Shown here: positions 38,875-48,260 of the stretch, piece by piece
How positions within the stretch are numbered: the stretch's first letter is position 1
Layout of the letters: every line of letters starts with the position of its first letter
DNA from: a virus
Strand: one strand, 5' to 3'
IMG/VR virus record: IMGVR_UViG_3300038436_000236
Coordinates: 1 to 55,741 of that record
DNA length: 55,741 bases
Made by a program: the position numbers and the translations under genes
Notes under the pieces: model-generated
Seen by the model: the letters and a program-made list of their open reading frames with translations, nothing else
The model's database searches: none
Told to the model about the DNA's origin: nothing

Positions 38875-39915
38875 ATGCCCCCCACTTTAGGCGCAGATAT
38901 CACAATTGTTCCGGAAGAATTTCTTCCCCATGTAATCGAGTACTCCACGAAGTTGTCGGCGCTTGTTCAGGCTGGCATCGTTATTCCTGACCCTGTTTTC
39001 GACGCGGAAGCGAAGAAGGGCGGGAAGCTGATTGATATGCCATTCTGGAAGGATGTCGATGATGATTCGCAGGTCATTGACGACACTGTTGACACCACTA
39101 TCAACCCCATTGACCAGAGCGGTGATATTGCGGTCAAGCTCATGCGGGAAAATGCGTGGGGTGCGTCTGACCTGTCCGCTGCCCTGGCCGGGTCTGATCC
39201 GGTTGACTCTCTGGCTCAGATGATCGGCGGGTACTGGGCAAGGGAGGAGCAGCGCGTTTTGATGTATGTTCTTAACGGGGTGTTTGCCGACAACCTTGCG
39301 AATTTCACGGGTGATCTGATCTATGACGCGTCGGTCGCTGATATTGCCGACGCGACATATGGCAACTATCTCTCCGGCGAGGTCATCATCGACGCAAAAT
39401 CGCGGCTTGGTGACGCACACGGGAAATTGACGGCGATTGCTATGCATTCCGTGCCGTACCACAACCTGGAGAAGCTCGGCCTGGTCAAGTATATCCAGAC
39501 CATCAGCACTGACGGCACGACCACGACCACGTCCGTGGCGCAGGGCGAGCCGAATCTTGTTGCAACCGGCATTCCTACCGTGTTCGGTCGGCGTGTTGTG
39601 GTTGACGACACGCTGCCCGCTGTCGCCGTGACTGGTGGGTACAAATACACGTCTTATCTGTTCGGGGCTGGCGCGATTGCCCGCGGTGAAGGTACGCCGA
39701 AGCACCCGTTTGAGATGGCGCGTGTCGCAAAGCGCGGAATCACAGAGATCTACCACCGAAGAAACTTCATTCTGCACCCGCGTGGTGTCAAGTTCCTTAA
39801 TGCCAGCGTTGCAAAGCAGTCGCCGACGAATGCGGAACTGGCCCTTGCCGCCAACTGGTCGAGGGTGTGGGAAAAGAAAAATATCCGGATTGTCAAGCTG
39901 GTAACGAACGGATAA
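38875..39915 (+). CDS. Major capsid protein
   Basis: 346 residues. EFLPHVIEYSTKLSALVQAG, LIDMPFWKDVDDDSQVIDD, ENAWGASDLSAALAGSDPVD and a C-terminal THEMARVAKRG-like stretch (PFEMARVAKRGITEIYHRR) match a Gp13-like/HK97-fold capsid family common in temperate siphoviruses. Followed by a strong terminator, as usual for the most expressed gene. Confidence 0.8.
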   Translation: MPPTLGADITIVPEEFLPHVIEYSTKLSALVQAGIVIPDPVFDAEAKKGGKLIDMPFWKDVDDDSQVIDDTVDTTINPIDQSGDIAVKLMRENAWGASDLSAALAGSDPVDSLAQMIGGYWAREEQRVLMYVLNGVFADNLANFTGDLIYDASVADIADATYGNYLSGEVIIDAKSRLGDAHGKLTAIAMHSVPYHNLEKLGLVKYIQTISTDGTTTTTSVAQGEPNLVATGIPTVFGRRVVVDDTLPAVAVTGGYKYTSYLFGAGAIARGEGTPKHPFEMARVAKRGITEIYHRRNFILHPRGVKFLNASVAKQSPTNAELALAANWSRVWEKKNIRIVKLVTNG

Positions 39916-39936
39916 AGGGTTGCCGCAGAAAAAGCG

Positions 39937-39977
39937 AAAAGCCGGGATTTGGGGTTTACCCGAACCCGGCTTTTTTT
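39937..39977 (+). terminator. Terminator after the capsid gene
   Basis: AAAAGCCGGG/CCCGGCTTTT stem with inner TTTGGG/CCCGAA pairing and a seven-T tail. Confidence 0.88.
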
Positions 39978-40008
39978 GTTTAAAGATTTCATGTTTGAGG
40001 TGGTCGAT

Positions 40009-40311
40009 ATGATGCAATGGAATTCGTTGAATATTATGCCTGGCCTGGTATTTGAAGGGGCGCTTCCCGATGGCGCTGAAAAGGTGCACGCCATGCGCGG
40101 GCTCCCGATTCCTTGCCGTGTGTGGGTCGAGCCTGCTGCCGGTGATACTGTGGCGGTCGAGTATAGCTATAACAACGGGAAGACGTGGAAGCCGTGGGCT
40201 AACGGCCCTGTCACCGTAAACGCAGAGGACGGGCTTGACCTTGGGGTCACGCATCTGAAATTCCAGCGAACTGCAGGCGAGGGCGTAACCTCTGCTTATG
40301 GGGTGTGCTGA
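40009..40311 (+). CDS. Hypothetical head/neck protein
   Basis: 100 residues; GAGGTGG 5 bases before the ATG. Beta-rich (VEPAAGDTVAVEYSYNNGKT, WKPWANGPVTVNAEDGLDLG), an Ig-like look, perhaps a capsid decoration protein. Overlaps the next start (TGATG). Confidence 0.6.
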   Translation: MMQWNSLNIMPGLVFEGALPDGAEKVHAMRGLPIPCRVWVEPAAGDTVAVEYSYNNGKTWKPWANGPVTVNAEDGLDLGVTHLKFQRTAGEGVTSAYGVC

Positions 40312-40958
40312 TGATCGGCTGGAGAAATGAAAGCAGGGTTGCGATTGATTTTGCCGCTTTACCGCCTGCTGCACAGAATCCTGGTCGAGCTATCCGCTGC
40401 AATCCTTTGGTTGTCGGACAGCCTTATTTCTGGATGGAATCAGATGGGGAATTCTGGCGTCCGCTTGGTGGTGCGCAGGTGTTGTATTCACTCAATGCGG
40501 ATATCCAGATGCCAGCGTCACCTACGTCTGATTGGGTTGAATGTGTGTCAATACCTATCCCGCCTATGATGTTTCCGGACAGTCGGCTTGCCTTACGCAC
40601 TATTATTGGTATTGATAAGGTTGGTACTGCTGATATTCTTAACGTTTATCAGAAGTTTAGTGCTTCTGAAACTGCACCAAACCTGTTTCAGTCAACACTA
40701 AGTATGACAGCAGTGTCGGGTGGTATGACAAACCAGGCATCGCGAGAAACTTCCACCACGTTCCGCAAACACGGAGCGGCAGGAGCGGCAACAAATGCAG
40801 CATTATCTGTCGTGTCTGTTACAGCTCGCATGGCTGCAGTAACTGTGCAGGATCTTGATACTCAAACTAACTATTTCTCAGTATGGGGGCGGCTGACCAC
40901 GGGCGGATTAGGAGATTACGGGATTCTCCATGAGTTCAACATGGAGATTGTTGGATGA
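40311..40958 (+). CDS. Structural protein, first of a tandem pair
   Basis: 215 residues, beta-rich. RCNPLVVGQPYFWMESDGEF then WRPLGGAQVLYSL is shared with the next protein, as is the C-terminal D-T-x-TNY--VW block (TQTNYFSVWGRLTTGGLGDY). Probably a head decoration or fibre-like surface protein. Confidence 0.65.
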   Translation: MIGWRNESRVAIDFAALPPAAQNPGRAIRCNPLVVGQPYFWMESDGEFWRPLGGAQVLYSLNADIQMPASPTSDWVECVSIPIPPMMFPDSRLALRTIIGIDKVGTADILNVYQKFSASETAPNLFQSTLSMTAVSGGMTNQASRETSTTFRKHGAAGAATNAALSVVSVTARMAAVTVQDLDTQTNYFSVWGRLTTGGLGDYGILHEFNMEIVG

Positions 40959-41581
40959 GAACAGTTAATTTTACAGACCTCCCTCCGGCTGTGTTGAATT
41001 CTGGGCGGAAAATGCGTTGTAATCCGCTGGCCGCCGGACAGTCGTACTTCTGGATGGAATCTGATGGTGTGTTTTGGCGACCATGGTGTGGTGCACAAGT
41101 GCTGTATTCGCTTGCTGCGCCTATAACGTTTTCTGATGTTGCCGGGCTGCAGCTTGGCTTGTCCGTACCTGTTCCACCGAAATTACTACCTGACGGTCGT
41201 GCACGACTGCGCGTTGTCGCGGGGTTTGATCATCTTGGCGGGGTCACTCAGTCACCGGCTATTCAAATAAAAATAGGGCCACTTCAAGAGGATAACGAGC
41301 CGAATCTTATCAGCATTGCATTGGTCACGGCAAATATTTCTTTAGGAATGGTGCAGCAGTTCTATAGGACTGCGCCAACAGTAATGCGCAAACAGGGTTC
41401 TGGTTCTGTAGGTAACGCCGCATCGATGTCTGGGAGTGGCTCTGTCGTGAGACCTGCAGGATGGGATGTCGGGGATATGGACACTGTAACGAATTACCTC
41501 ACAGTTTGGCAATCTCTCGCTACAGGAAACATTGGAGAATATGGCGTACTGCACACTTTCATTCTTGAATTAATCGGATAA
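40955..41581 (+). CDS. Structural protein, second of a tandem pair
   Basis: 208 residues, paralogue of the preceding gene (RCNPLAAGQSYFWMESDGVF, WRPWCGAQVLYSL; TVTNYLTVWQSLATGNIGEY). Start overlaps the previous stop. The central part differs most, consistent with divergence after duplication. Confidence 0.65.
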   Translation: MRTVNFTDLPPAVLNSGRKMRCNPLAAGQSYFWMESDGVFWRPWCGAQVLYSLAAPITFSDVAGLQLGLSVPVPPKLLPDGRARLRVVAGFDHLGGVTQSPAIQIKIGPLQEDNEPNLISIALVTANISLGMVQQFYRTAPTVMRKQGSGSVGNAASMSGSGSVVRPAGWDVGDMDTVTNYLTVWQSLATGNIGEYGVLHTFILELIG

Positions 41582-41588
41582 GGAAAAT

Positions 41589-41948
41589 ATGAAAACAAAT
41601 TTAACAATGGCGGAAAGAGAAGCGCTCCCAAACAAAGCCTTGTGTGTTGCTCAAGGTGATGGCTTGTGGACGGTATACGAAGTTGGCGATACTCTGCCGG
41701 AATTGCCTGTGCCGGTGGTCACGCCCGAGGTTTCACGATTTCAGTTTAAATTGGCTTTGGCGCAAGCTGGGTTATTGAAACTTGTTGAGGACTATGTCGC
41801 AGGATCATCGGATATGCAGTTGAAAGTCTTTTGGGCAGAGGCCCCGCTGTTTGCCCGTAATCATCCGATGGTTGTCGGGACAGGCGCTGTTCTCGGTAAA
41901 ACCGATGCGGAGCTTGACGGCCTTTTCACTTTGGCGATGAGCTTATAA
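41589..41948 (+). CDS. Conserved hypothetical phage protein
   Basis: 119 residues. The C-terminal half (SRFQFKLALAQAGLLKLVED, FARNHPMVVGTGAVLG) follows a recurring phage pattern (F-x-x-AL-AG-L) seen in small structural-region proteins. Role unknown. Confidence 0.6.
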   Translation: MKTNLTMAEREALPNKALCVAQGDGLWTVYEVGDTLPELPVPVVTPEVSRFQFKLALAQAGLLKLVEDYVAGSSDMQLKVFWAEAPLFARNHPMVVGTGAVLGKTDAELDGLFTLAMSL

Positions 41949-41963
41949 AGGGGCTGGTGATTT

Positions 41964-42338
41964 ATGGCATATTCACAAGATACTGATTTTGCGAAATACG
42001 AGAAGCGTGTTCTTGACCTGTCTTCGTCAGGTGAATGGACGGGGAAACACGATCTTGCCGGTGAGGATATCGACTTGAGGCTTACCGCAAAGGGAATTGA
42101 TCCTGCCGAATTGACCGTAGAAGGGAAAGAGCAGCTCAAGAAAGCATCAGTGTTCCGGGCGCTGTATCTCATTTTTGACGAACTCGCATCAATGGGGTCG
42201 GAGCTGCACGCCGCGAGAAGCGAATCATACGGGAAGCGGTTCAAGGAGGAGTTCGACTTGCAACTCAGTATCGGGCTTGACGCTGACGCTGACAACGGGG
42301 CCGAACAGGGGTCTATCTCTATCGAGCTGGTGCGCTGA
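41964..42338 (+). CDS. Head-tail connector-like protein
   Basis: 124 residues, mostly helical (KASVFRALYLIFDELASMGS, YGKRFKEEFDLQLSIGLDAD), with the size and position of a neck/connector protein. Assignment by position. Confidence 0.5.
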   Translation: MAYSQDTDFAKYEKRVLDLSSSGEWTGKHDLAGEDIDLRLTAKGIDPAELTVEGKEQLKKASVFRALYLIFDELASMGSELHAARSESYGKRFKEEFDLQLSIGLDADADNGAEQGSISIELVR

Positions 42339-42339
42339 C

Positions 42340-42816
42340 ATGAGTGACGGGGATAATGTCATTGAGGCGGGGAAAACGCGTCTTGAGTCAATTACGGTGG
42401 TTAACGGGTACACTCTTGATGTCGGGTATGTCGAAAGGCAATTCGCTTGGCCTGATGAAATCGGGCAGCGGTTTCCTGCGCTGCTTATCATCCCTGGCGG
42501 GGTTGTGCCGCTGGAGAAGGGAATGCAGAGCTATAACCAACCAGTGGACAGGCGAATTTCTGTTTTTTGTTATGTTTTTGAACAGCATAACCCGTCTTCT
42601 GCTCTGGAGAATTTGCAGGCTGAGGTATTGAAGGCTTTTTTCTCTGAGCCTGCTTGTCTTGGCGGCGCGGTAAGCGACATTCGGTGGGTTGGCGCTGATT
42701 CGTCGGCGTCGGCGTTTTCGGTTGTCGGGTTCAATGTTGGGTTTCTGCCGCCGATCGGGGTGGCGCGGATGGATTTTATTTTCCGGCATAATCAAAATTT
42801 AGTTGGGGGTGCATGA
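42340..42816 (+). CDS. Tail terminator/minor tail-like protein
   Basis: 158 residues from the ATG after the previous stop. Mixed alpha/beta (YTLDVGYVERQFAWPDEIGQ, RRISVFCYVFEQHNPSSALE), the size and position of a lambda gpU/gpZ-type protein, before the tail tube gene. Its stop overlaps that gene. Confidence 0.55.
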   Translation: MSDGDNVIEAGKTRLESITVVNGYTLDVGYVERQFAWPDEIGQRFPALLIIPGGVVPLEKGMQSYNQPVDRRISVFCYVFEQHNPSSALENLQAEVLKAFFSEPACLGGAVSDIRWVGADSSASAFSVVGFNVGFLPPIGVARMDFIFRHNQNLVGGA

Positions 42817-44162
42817 TGGGAAGAAAATTTACTAATAAAATGGCTTTACTGATCGGTGCGGAGGGCGCGGGAAATTACGGCATTCCGCCCACCCCATACG
42901 ATAACACGAATTATGAGGGGGTTATTGTTTCCTCGCCGAATATCAAGCCGACCGGTGAAAAAATTGTGCGGGATTTCGTCCGTACAACTTTCACCAAGAC
43001 TGCAAACGGCGTCGGCAGAAAGCTGAACGCTATTTCCTTCAATACGGAGTTCAAGGGGACAAATAATGCAGCGAATCCCGAGTCCTCTTTTTATCTGCAT
43101 ACACTGATGAAGGCGTGTGGCCTTATCCCTGTTTCGCTCACCTGGTTGTCTTCTACCGGCACGGGTGCGTCTGTATGCGACAAGGTGTATCTCATCGAGC
43201 TGAAGAACACGGACAATTGTCATGAGCTGACGCTTTATGAAAACCTCTGGATGGTGGACAATGCGGCTACGCCGTTGAACGTCAAGGCTGTAGTGGTCGG
43301 CCTTGGTCGGCGCAAGGATTCCGACGCGGACACCGCCCATAATGACCTGCTCGCCATTGCTATCCCCACGGCATCGACTGTTGATCTTACAAAAACGCAT
43401 GTGTTCCGCAGGGATAATGCCGGGGCTCCTGCCGCATTGACGATTGTTGAAGCGTTGTTCGTTGCCTCCGCTTCGGTGATGTGGCGCGGTGCGGCGTTCA
43501 TGCCCACTTCCGCGTATCAGAGCATCGTTGACCAGGCTTTCACGGCGCATTATCAGCTTGACGATATCAGGCACGAATCGCCCGGCTGTCTCGGGTCTTT
43601 TCAGCTTGTGATTAAAGACGGGTCTGTTCCGAGCCTTGATTTCAATATTACCGGGCTATGGAAAGACCCGATTGACCTTGCTCCGATTGCTGGGATCGTC
43701 TTCCCTGACTGGCAACCGCCTTCCGTCTGTCGAGCCAATTTTATTATTGCGCAAAACGGCGGCGCTGGCGTCGGCCTGACTTCAGTATTCAGGCCGAGCT
43801 TTACACAGTTCAGTTTTGATATTGGAACGGCTGTTACTCTCATTCCGAACTGCAACGCAACGGAATGCGCGGGGGAGGTCGGCATTACAGATCGGAACTC
43901 AAAGGGCAGCGTTGATCCGCTGGTGGATAGTCTTTCTGCATTCAACCCGTGGTCAACCTGGAGCGCCGGGAGCACAAAGTTTATTTCTTTCTGTATCGGA
44001 TATGCGGCGACGGGAGACAAGGGCAAGGTGGTCATGTTCAATGCCCCTGAAGCTGTCTTTGAGGGTAACGGGTATCAGGACAGAAGCGGGATGGCTGCGT
44101 ATGCTATCGAATTGTCGTTTGCGGGTAATGCTGATGATGAATTTGTTTTCATTTTCGGTTAA
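42813..44162 (+). CDS. Major tail tube protein
   Basis: 449 residues. KFTNKMALLIGAEGAGNYGI and VVSSPNIKPTGEKIVRDF-like start (VSSPNIKPTGEKIVRDFVRT), then a beta-rich body and an ELSFAGNADDEFVFIFG end, as in phage tail tube proteins. Immediately precedes the chaperone pair, as in lambda. Two adjacent ATG codons are possible starts. Confidence 0.7.
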   Translation: MMGRKFTNKMALLIGAEGAGNYGIPPTPYDNTNYEGVIVSSPNIKPTGEKIVRDFVRTTFTKTANGVGRKLNAISFNTEFKGTNNAANPESSFYLHTLMKACGLIPVSLTWLSSTGTGASVCDKVYLIELKNTDNCHELTLYENLWMVDNAATPLNVKAVVVGLGRRKDSDADTAHNDLLAIAIPTASTVDLTKTHVFRRDNAGAPAALTIVEALFVASASVMWRGAAFMPTSAYQSIVDQAFTAHYQLDDIRHESPGCLGSFQLVIKDGSVPSLDFNITGLWKDPIDLAPIAGIVFPDWQPPSVCRANFIIAQNGGAGVGLTSVFRPSFTQFSFDIGTAVTLIPNCNATECAGEVGITDRNSKGSVDPLVDSLSAFNPWSTWSAGSTKFISFCIGYAATGDKGKVVMFNAPEAVFEGNGYQDRSGMAAYAIELSFAGNADDEFVFIFG

Positions 44163-44183
44163 TCTATAATCCATGTATAATAG
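44143..44183 (+). promoter_or_regulatory. Promoter-like region with CATG-centred operator before the tail chaperones
   Basis: TTGTTT, 16 bases, TATAAT in CTATAATCCATGTATAATAG, the site closest to perfect symmetry. Placed between the tail tube and tail chaperone genes. Confidence 0.7.
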
Positions 44184-44201
44184 GGAATTGAGGTTTTAAA
44201 T

Positions 44202-44654
44202 ATGCGTGATTTGTCGAAAAAAAAGAACGTGATGGAGATTCAGGACGGTGTGTCCGGAGATATTCATGAGCTGTTTTACCGGCTCCCCACCAACACGGAA
44301 ATTGCCGCCTTTCATGCCTCCTGCTTTGCGCGGGAGGGGAATACCATCAAGGTCAATGTCCATGGTTCCCGCGTGCAATACGGGTTGCTTGTCCTGGAGG
44401 GATTCACGAAAGGGTCTTTCGGTCTTGATGGAAAGCCGTTTGCAAGCGATCCGGCAGACGCGGATTATATGGAGAACTGGAAAGACATTCTGAGGGAAGA
44501 GGCTTCCGATATCCTGGCCGTGTTCGCGGTGCAGGTGTTTGAGGGCACGAAGGTCCGGAAAGGCGGTGGCGTGAAAGTTGATTTCGTGGGCGGAAGCGGC
44601 GGCGATGGGGGAACCGATAAGCTCCCTTTAGCGCCGGGCCTGGCTTCGATTTAA
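44202..44654 (+). CDS. Tail assembly chaperone (gpG-like)
   Basis: 150 residues. MRDLSKKKNVMEIQDGVSGD, with GGGVKVDFVGGSGGDGG near the end, in the place of lambda gpG. A slippery heptamer 24 bases before the stop allows a fraction of ribosomes to enter the -1 frame and add the T-like extension. Guides tape-measure folding and tail assembly. Confidence 0.7.
   Translation: MRDLSKKKNVMEIQDGVSGDIHELFYRLPTNTEIAAFHASCFAREGNTIKVNVHGSRVQYGLLVLEGFTKGSFGLDGKPFASDPADADYMENWKDILREEASDILAVFAVQVFEGTKVRKGGGVKVDFVGGSGGDGGTDKLPLAPGLASI
44624..44630 (+). other. -1 frameshift slippery heptamer CCCTTTA
   Basis: In zero frame the codons are CTC CCT TTA, exactly the X XXY YYZ form (C CCU UUA). The -1 frame is open from here to 44923. 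Textbook geometry for a gpG/gpGT frameshift. Confidence 0.8.
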
Positions 44655-44923
44655 TCGCGGAGCTTGAGGCGTATTTCGATGGGGGGTGTACTGATGCGCG
44701 GCGGAAGAAGTGTACTGCAGACAATGGGGTGTATCTGGATGCCGTCTGCAAGTCGTGCGATAGGCGGGACTGGTCCCCATCGGAATACGTTTCAACCCTG
44801 TGCGATATCGTGTTGTTAATCGAGGCTGGCTTTCATTTTGGGACCGAAGATTTCCCGCTTTCCTATTGGCTGGATATCGGCAGGGCGAGGATGTTTTTCC
44901 GTGCGCGGTTTAATCCGCTTTAG
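44630..44923 (+). CDS. T-like extension of the tail chaperone (read by -1 frameshift)
   Basis: 98 codons (97 residues plus stop) in the -1 frame relative to gpG. AGPGFDLIAELEAYFDGGCT, then YLDAVCKSCDRRDWSPSEYV. No plausible independent ribosome-binding site near its start, so it is expected only as a fusion to the first 143 residues of the G-like protein (about 240 residues in total). Confidence 0.7.
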   Translation, partial: SAGPGFDLIAELEAYFDGGCTDARRKKCTADNGVYLDAVCKSCDRRDWSPSEYVSTLCDIVLLIEAGFHFGTEDFPLSYWLDIGRARMFFRARFNPL

Positions 44924-44932
44924 GGTGCGTTG

Positions 44933-47881
44933 ATGGGCGAAAATAGATTTCGAATAGTGATCGAGGCCGACAACAAGGGGCGTCCTGTCATCAAGCAGGC
45001 GGAGAGCGACCTTGACAGCCTGGGGAATAAGGCGAAAGGGGCGGGGCAGAAGGTCGATAGTGCGTTTAGTGGCATGGGGCGGGCATCGAGCACGTTGCTT
45101 TCTACCTTGTCCGGGCTGGTCGGCGTGTTCGGCGTTGGTTTCGGAGTTGCGCAAGTTGTTGCCATGGCCGACGAATACCAGAACCTGAATGGCAGGCTGA
45201 AACTGGTTGTCGCCACCCAGCAAGAGCAGGCTGCGGTTGAAAAAGAGCTGTATGAATCCTCGCAGGATGCGCGGGTTGGGTATGGGCAGACCATAGACCT
45301 GTACGCGAGGATGGCGCGGGCGACGAAGGAAATGAATGTCGAACGGGCGGACCTCCTGACGGTTACTGACTCCATCAATAAATCGCTGATCATCTCCGGG
45401 GCATCTGCTGAGGCGGCGAATGCGGCTTTGATTCAGCTTGGCCAGGGCCTGGCGTCCGGGACGTTGCGCGGCGAGGAGCTGACCTCTGTGCTTGAGCAGG
45501 CCCCTCGCTTGGCTGAGGCGATCGCGTCCGGCATGGGTGTTGGTATCGGCGAGCTGCGGCGGCTTGGAACTGAAGGCGAGTTGACGGCGGAAAAGATTCT
45601 TGGAGCACTCTTGAATCAGACTGAGAAGATCAACAGCGAATTTGCGCAGATGCCGAAGACCATCGGCCAGGCCATGACGGTTATTAATAACACGCTTGGC
45701 AAGTTCATTTCCGATACTGATCGGGCGGGGAGTCTTACCGCGTCGCTTGCTGGCGGAATAATTGAGGTTGCCGAAGCGACTGATAAGTGGACGGAAGAGA
45801 ATGACGAATTGCTCAAGCAGGACATCCCTGCCATTCTCGGGGCTGCGTGGGATGCTATGCAGTTTTACGATGATGAGGTGGAAGTGCTTGTCGAGGTGTT
45901 GATCGCTGCCAAGCTGGCACAGCTCGCTTTCAACGGCGTGGTTGCTGCGAACCCGTATCTGGTCGCTGCTGCTGCTGTAGTCACGTTGAATGAATCGCTG
46001 AAGGCATACGGCCTTGATCTTATTTCGGTGCGGGATAGTGCGGGGCGCTTTGCTGATGATATCGGCGATATGTACGATGTCGCGGCGGGCGATCGCGATG
46101 CAATGACGGGGAAATGGGTTGCTGAGGGCGAGCAGATCGGCAGACAGATTGCTGCGCTCAAGACGGAGCTTGCGGCGGCGTCGCAGACGGAAAAGCCGTG
46201 GTATCTGTTTTCTGCCTTCCCTGATGCTCAGGCGGGCGCTGAGAATGTGCGACGGCTCACTGCTGAGATCGAGGCGCTGCAACGGCGGTTGTCGGCGGTT
46301 AATGCTGATGAGCTGAAAGACAGCGTCGCGTGGTTTTATGCTGCGCAAACTACGGAAAAGGAACCTGTCAAGAAGAGCGGGCCTTTCGTTCCGATGTCGG
46401 ATGATGAGGAAAAGGAAAGTTCCTTTTTTAGCTCTTTGCGGGCGCAAAAGCCTTCTGCGGCGGCAATCGCCGAGGCAAAAAAACTTGCCGACGAATGGGC
46501 GAAGCTGAAAGAAGAGCTGGAGAAAGACATCAGGATCGGCGGTGTTGATGGCCTGGCCCGCGACCTGATGGAGATCGGCATCAAGGCTGAAGAGCTGCGG
46601 GAAGCGGCGGTAAAGGGCGGCGGCAATAGTGCCCTGGTCGATTCCTGGGAGAAGCAGGCGCGGTCTGTTGCTCTCCTGAATTACAACCTGGATGAGCAGA
46701 AAAAGCTTGTTGACCAGGTGGCGAAAGCACAGGGCGCGTGGGATAGCGCGGCTATTGCGGGGATGACTGGGCAGGAACAGGCCATTGCAAGGGTGCGGGC
46801 GGAGTTCGACAAGAACCGGCAAGAGGTCGCTGAAAGTGCGGGCTTGCTGGATAAGTCGAGCGCGGATGTCATCATTGCAATCCAGGCGATTGACAAGGCC
46901 GAGGAGCGGGCGGTCAACACTATTGTCCGGACAAACGAGCTTGGCGGCAAGAGCTTGGAAGAGCTGGCGGAGAAGTTCAGGGATATCGAGAAGGGCGCGA
47001 TGTCTGAGTTTGACAGGGGCCTTGCTGAGATCAACGAGAAATTCTATGAAATGCGCGACGTTTTGCCCGGCTTGATTGAACTCCCGGGAATGACGTTTGA
47101 AAAACTTGCGGAGCTTGACGAGCGGCTTGCGGCACAGCAAGAGGACGCGATTGATCGATTTACCCGCGATGAGGGGAAGTTAACGAACTACTGGCAGGCG
47201 ATGGCGGCAGGCGCTGGGAGCTACGGCGATACGATCGAGGATGTTTTCCGGGGGATTGCTGAGGCGACGGAAAACGCTTTTGGCAGCATGGATGATATGC
47301 TTGTTGACTTTGTCGTCAAGGGGAAATTCGACTTCTCCGGATTCATTGATTCCGTCCTTGCCGACCTGGCGCGGTTGGCGATTCAGAAGGAGGTCACGGG
47401 GCCGCTGTCAAGCGCCTTGATGTCATTTGCGAGCGGCATGTTCGGCGGCGCGTCGTCTTCGGCGGCTGTTCCGTTTGATACTACCACGGCAGTGTGGGCG
47501 CATTCTGGGGGGACTGTCGGTTTCGGCGGTTTCGGAAATGGCATGCGGCAGGTTCAGAGTGATTTATTTCGCAACGCGCCACGGCTTCACAACGGCCTTG
47601 CTGCTGATGAGTTTCCGGCGATCCTTCAGCGGGGGGAGACGGTTACGCCGAAGGGTCAAGCGGCGGGCGGTGGCGGGATTGTGGTTAATCTTATCGAGTC
47701 GCCGGGCGGTGGCGGAAAGGTTGAACAGCGCGATAGCGGCCAGGGTGGCGAGCAAATGATTAATATTTTTGTTGATCAGATTAAGGGGTCAATCGCACGC
47801 GATGTGACGATGGGGAGCGGGGTTATCCCTGCGGCGATAACGCAGACATACGGGCTGAACAGAGTCCCAGGGGGATATTGA
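44933..47881 (+). CDS. Tail tape measure protein
   Basis: 982 residues. N-terminal tape-measure domain with RFRIVIEADNKGRPVIKQAE, IDLYARMARATKE, GQGLASGTLRGEELTSVLEQ and APRLAEAIASGMGVGIGELR; two hydrophobic stretches (~55-75 and ~325-345); long helical repeats. Sets tail length. A 774-residue frame on the other strand is a shadow. Confidence 0.92.
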   Translation: MGENRFRIVIEADNKGRPVIKQAESDLDSLGNKAKGAGQKVDSAFSGMGRASSTLLSTLSGLVGVFGVGFGVAQVVAMADEYQNLNGRLKLVVATQQEQAAVEKELYESSQDARVGYGQTIDLYARMARATKEMNVERADLLTVTDSINKSLIISGASAEAANAALIQLGQGLASGTLRGEELTSVLEQAPRLAEAIASGMGVGIGELRRLGTEGELTAEKILGALLNQTEKINSEFAQMPKTIGQAMTVINNTLGKFISDTDRAGSLTASLAGGIIEVAEATDKWTEENDELLKQDIPAILGAAWDAMQFYDDEVEVLVEVLIAAKLAQLAFNGVVAANPYLVAAAAVVTLNESLKAYGLDLISVRDSAGRFADDIGDMYDVAAGDRDAMTGKWVAEGEQIGRQIAALKTELAAASQTEKPWYLFSAFPDAQAGAENVRRLTAEIEALQRRLSAVNADELKDSVAWFYAAQTTEKEPVKKSGPFVPMSDDEEKESSFFSSLRAQKPSAAAIAEAKKLADEWAKLKEELEKDIRIGGVDGLARDLMEIGIKAEELREAAVKGGGNSALVDSWEKQARSVALLNYNLDEQKKLVDQVAKAQGAWDSAAIAGMTGQEQAIARVRAEFDKNRQEVAESAGLLDKSSADVIIAIQAIDKAEERAVNTIVRTNELGGKSLEELAEKFRDIEKGAMSEFDRGLAEINEKFYEMRDVLPGLIELPGMTFEKLAELDERLAAQQEDAIDRFTRDEGKLTNYWQAMAAGAGSYGDTIEDVFRGIAEATENAFGSMDDMLVDFVVKGKFDFSGFIDSVLADLARLAIQKEVTGPLSSALMSFASGMFGGASSSAAVPFDTTTAVWAHSGGTVGFGGFGNGMRQVQSDLFRNAPRLHNGLAADEFPAILQRGETVTPKGQAAGGGGIVVNLIESPGGGGKVEQRDSGQGGEQMINIFVDQIKGSIARDVTMGSGVIPAAITQTYGLNRVPGGY

Positions 47882-47882
47882 T

Positions 47883-48260
47883 ATGGCGTTTTGGCCTGGT
47901 TTGCCGTCTCCGAAAATGAGCGGATATAAAATAAACCCTGGATCGCAAACAATCACCAGCGATATGGAGGTGGGGCCTGCTCGGGTAAGGAGGATTACGA
48001 AGGCGAGGGGGGACCGTGTCACATGCAGATGGGTTTTTACGGGGGCGCAGATGGCCGTGTTCAGGGCGTGGTTTGATGACGATATTGCCGGGGTCGCTGG
48101 TGGCTCGTTATGGTTCAACGGCATGGAAATGTCGGTTGGCGACAACGAGATTGTGACGCCGGACTGTCGTTTCGTCGTCGGGTCAAATGGGCCATTCTCG
48201 GCGGAGCCGGTATCGTGCATGGATCAGTTCATTGTGTCCGCTGTCCTTGAGGTGCGTTGA
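47883..48260 (+). CDS. Minor/distal tail protein
   Basis: 125 residues, beta-rich with VTCRWVFTGAQMAVFRAWFD. Size, composition and position between tape measure and DUF1833 protein fit a lambda gpM/gpL-region tail tip component. Confidence 0.65.
   Translation: MAFWPGLPSPKMSGYKINPGSQTITSDMEVGPARVRRITKARGDRVTCRWVFTGAQMAVFRAWFDDDIAGVAGGSLWFNGMEMSVGDNEIVTPDCRFVVGSNGPFSAEPVSCMDQFIVSAVLEVR

Noticed and set aside
38887-40374. 495-residue minus-strand frame
   Set aside because: Antisense shadow of the capsid and following genes; it also crosses the capsid terminator.
40311-41581. Diversity-generating retroelement acting on the tandem structural genes
   Set aside because: No reverse transcriptase and no template repeat were found in the window; the two genes differ as ordinary paralogues.
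44816-47140. 774-residue minus-strand frame
   Set aside because: It is antisense to the tape measure gene, whose plus-strand product has clear domain motifs. Biased codon use of that gene opens the opposite frame.
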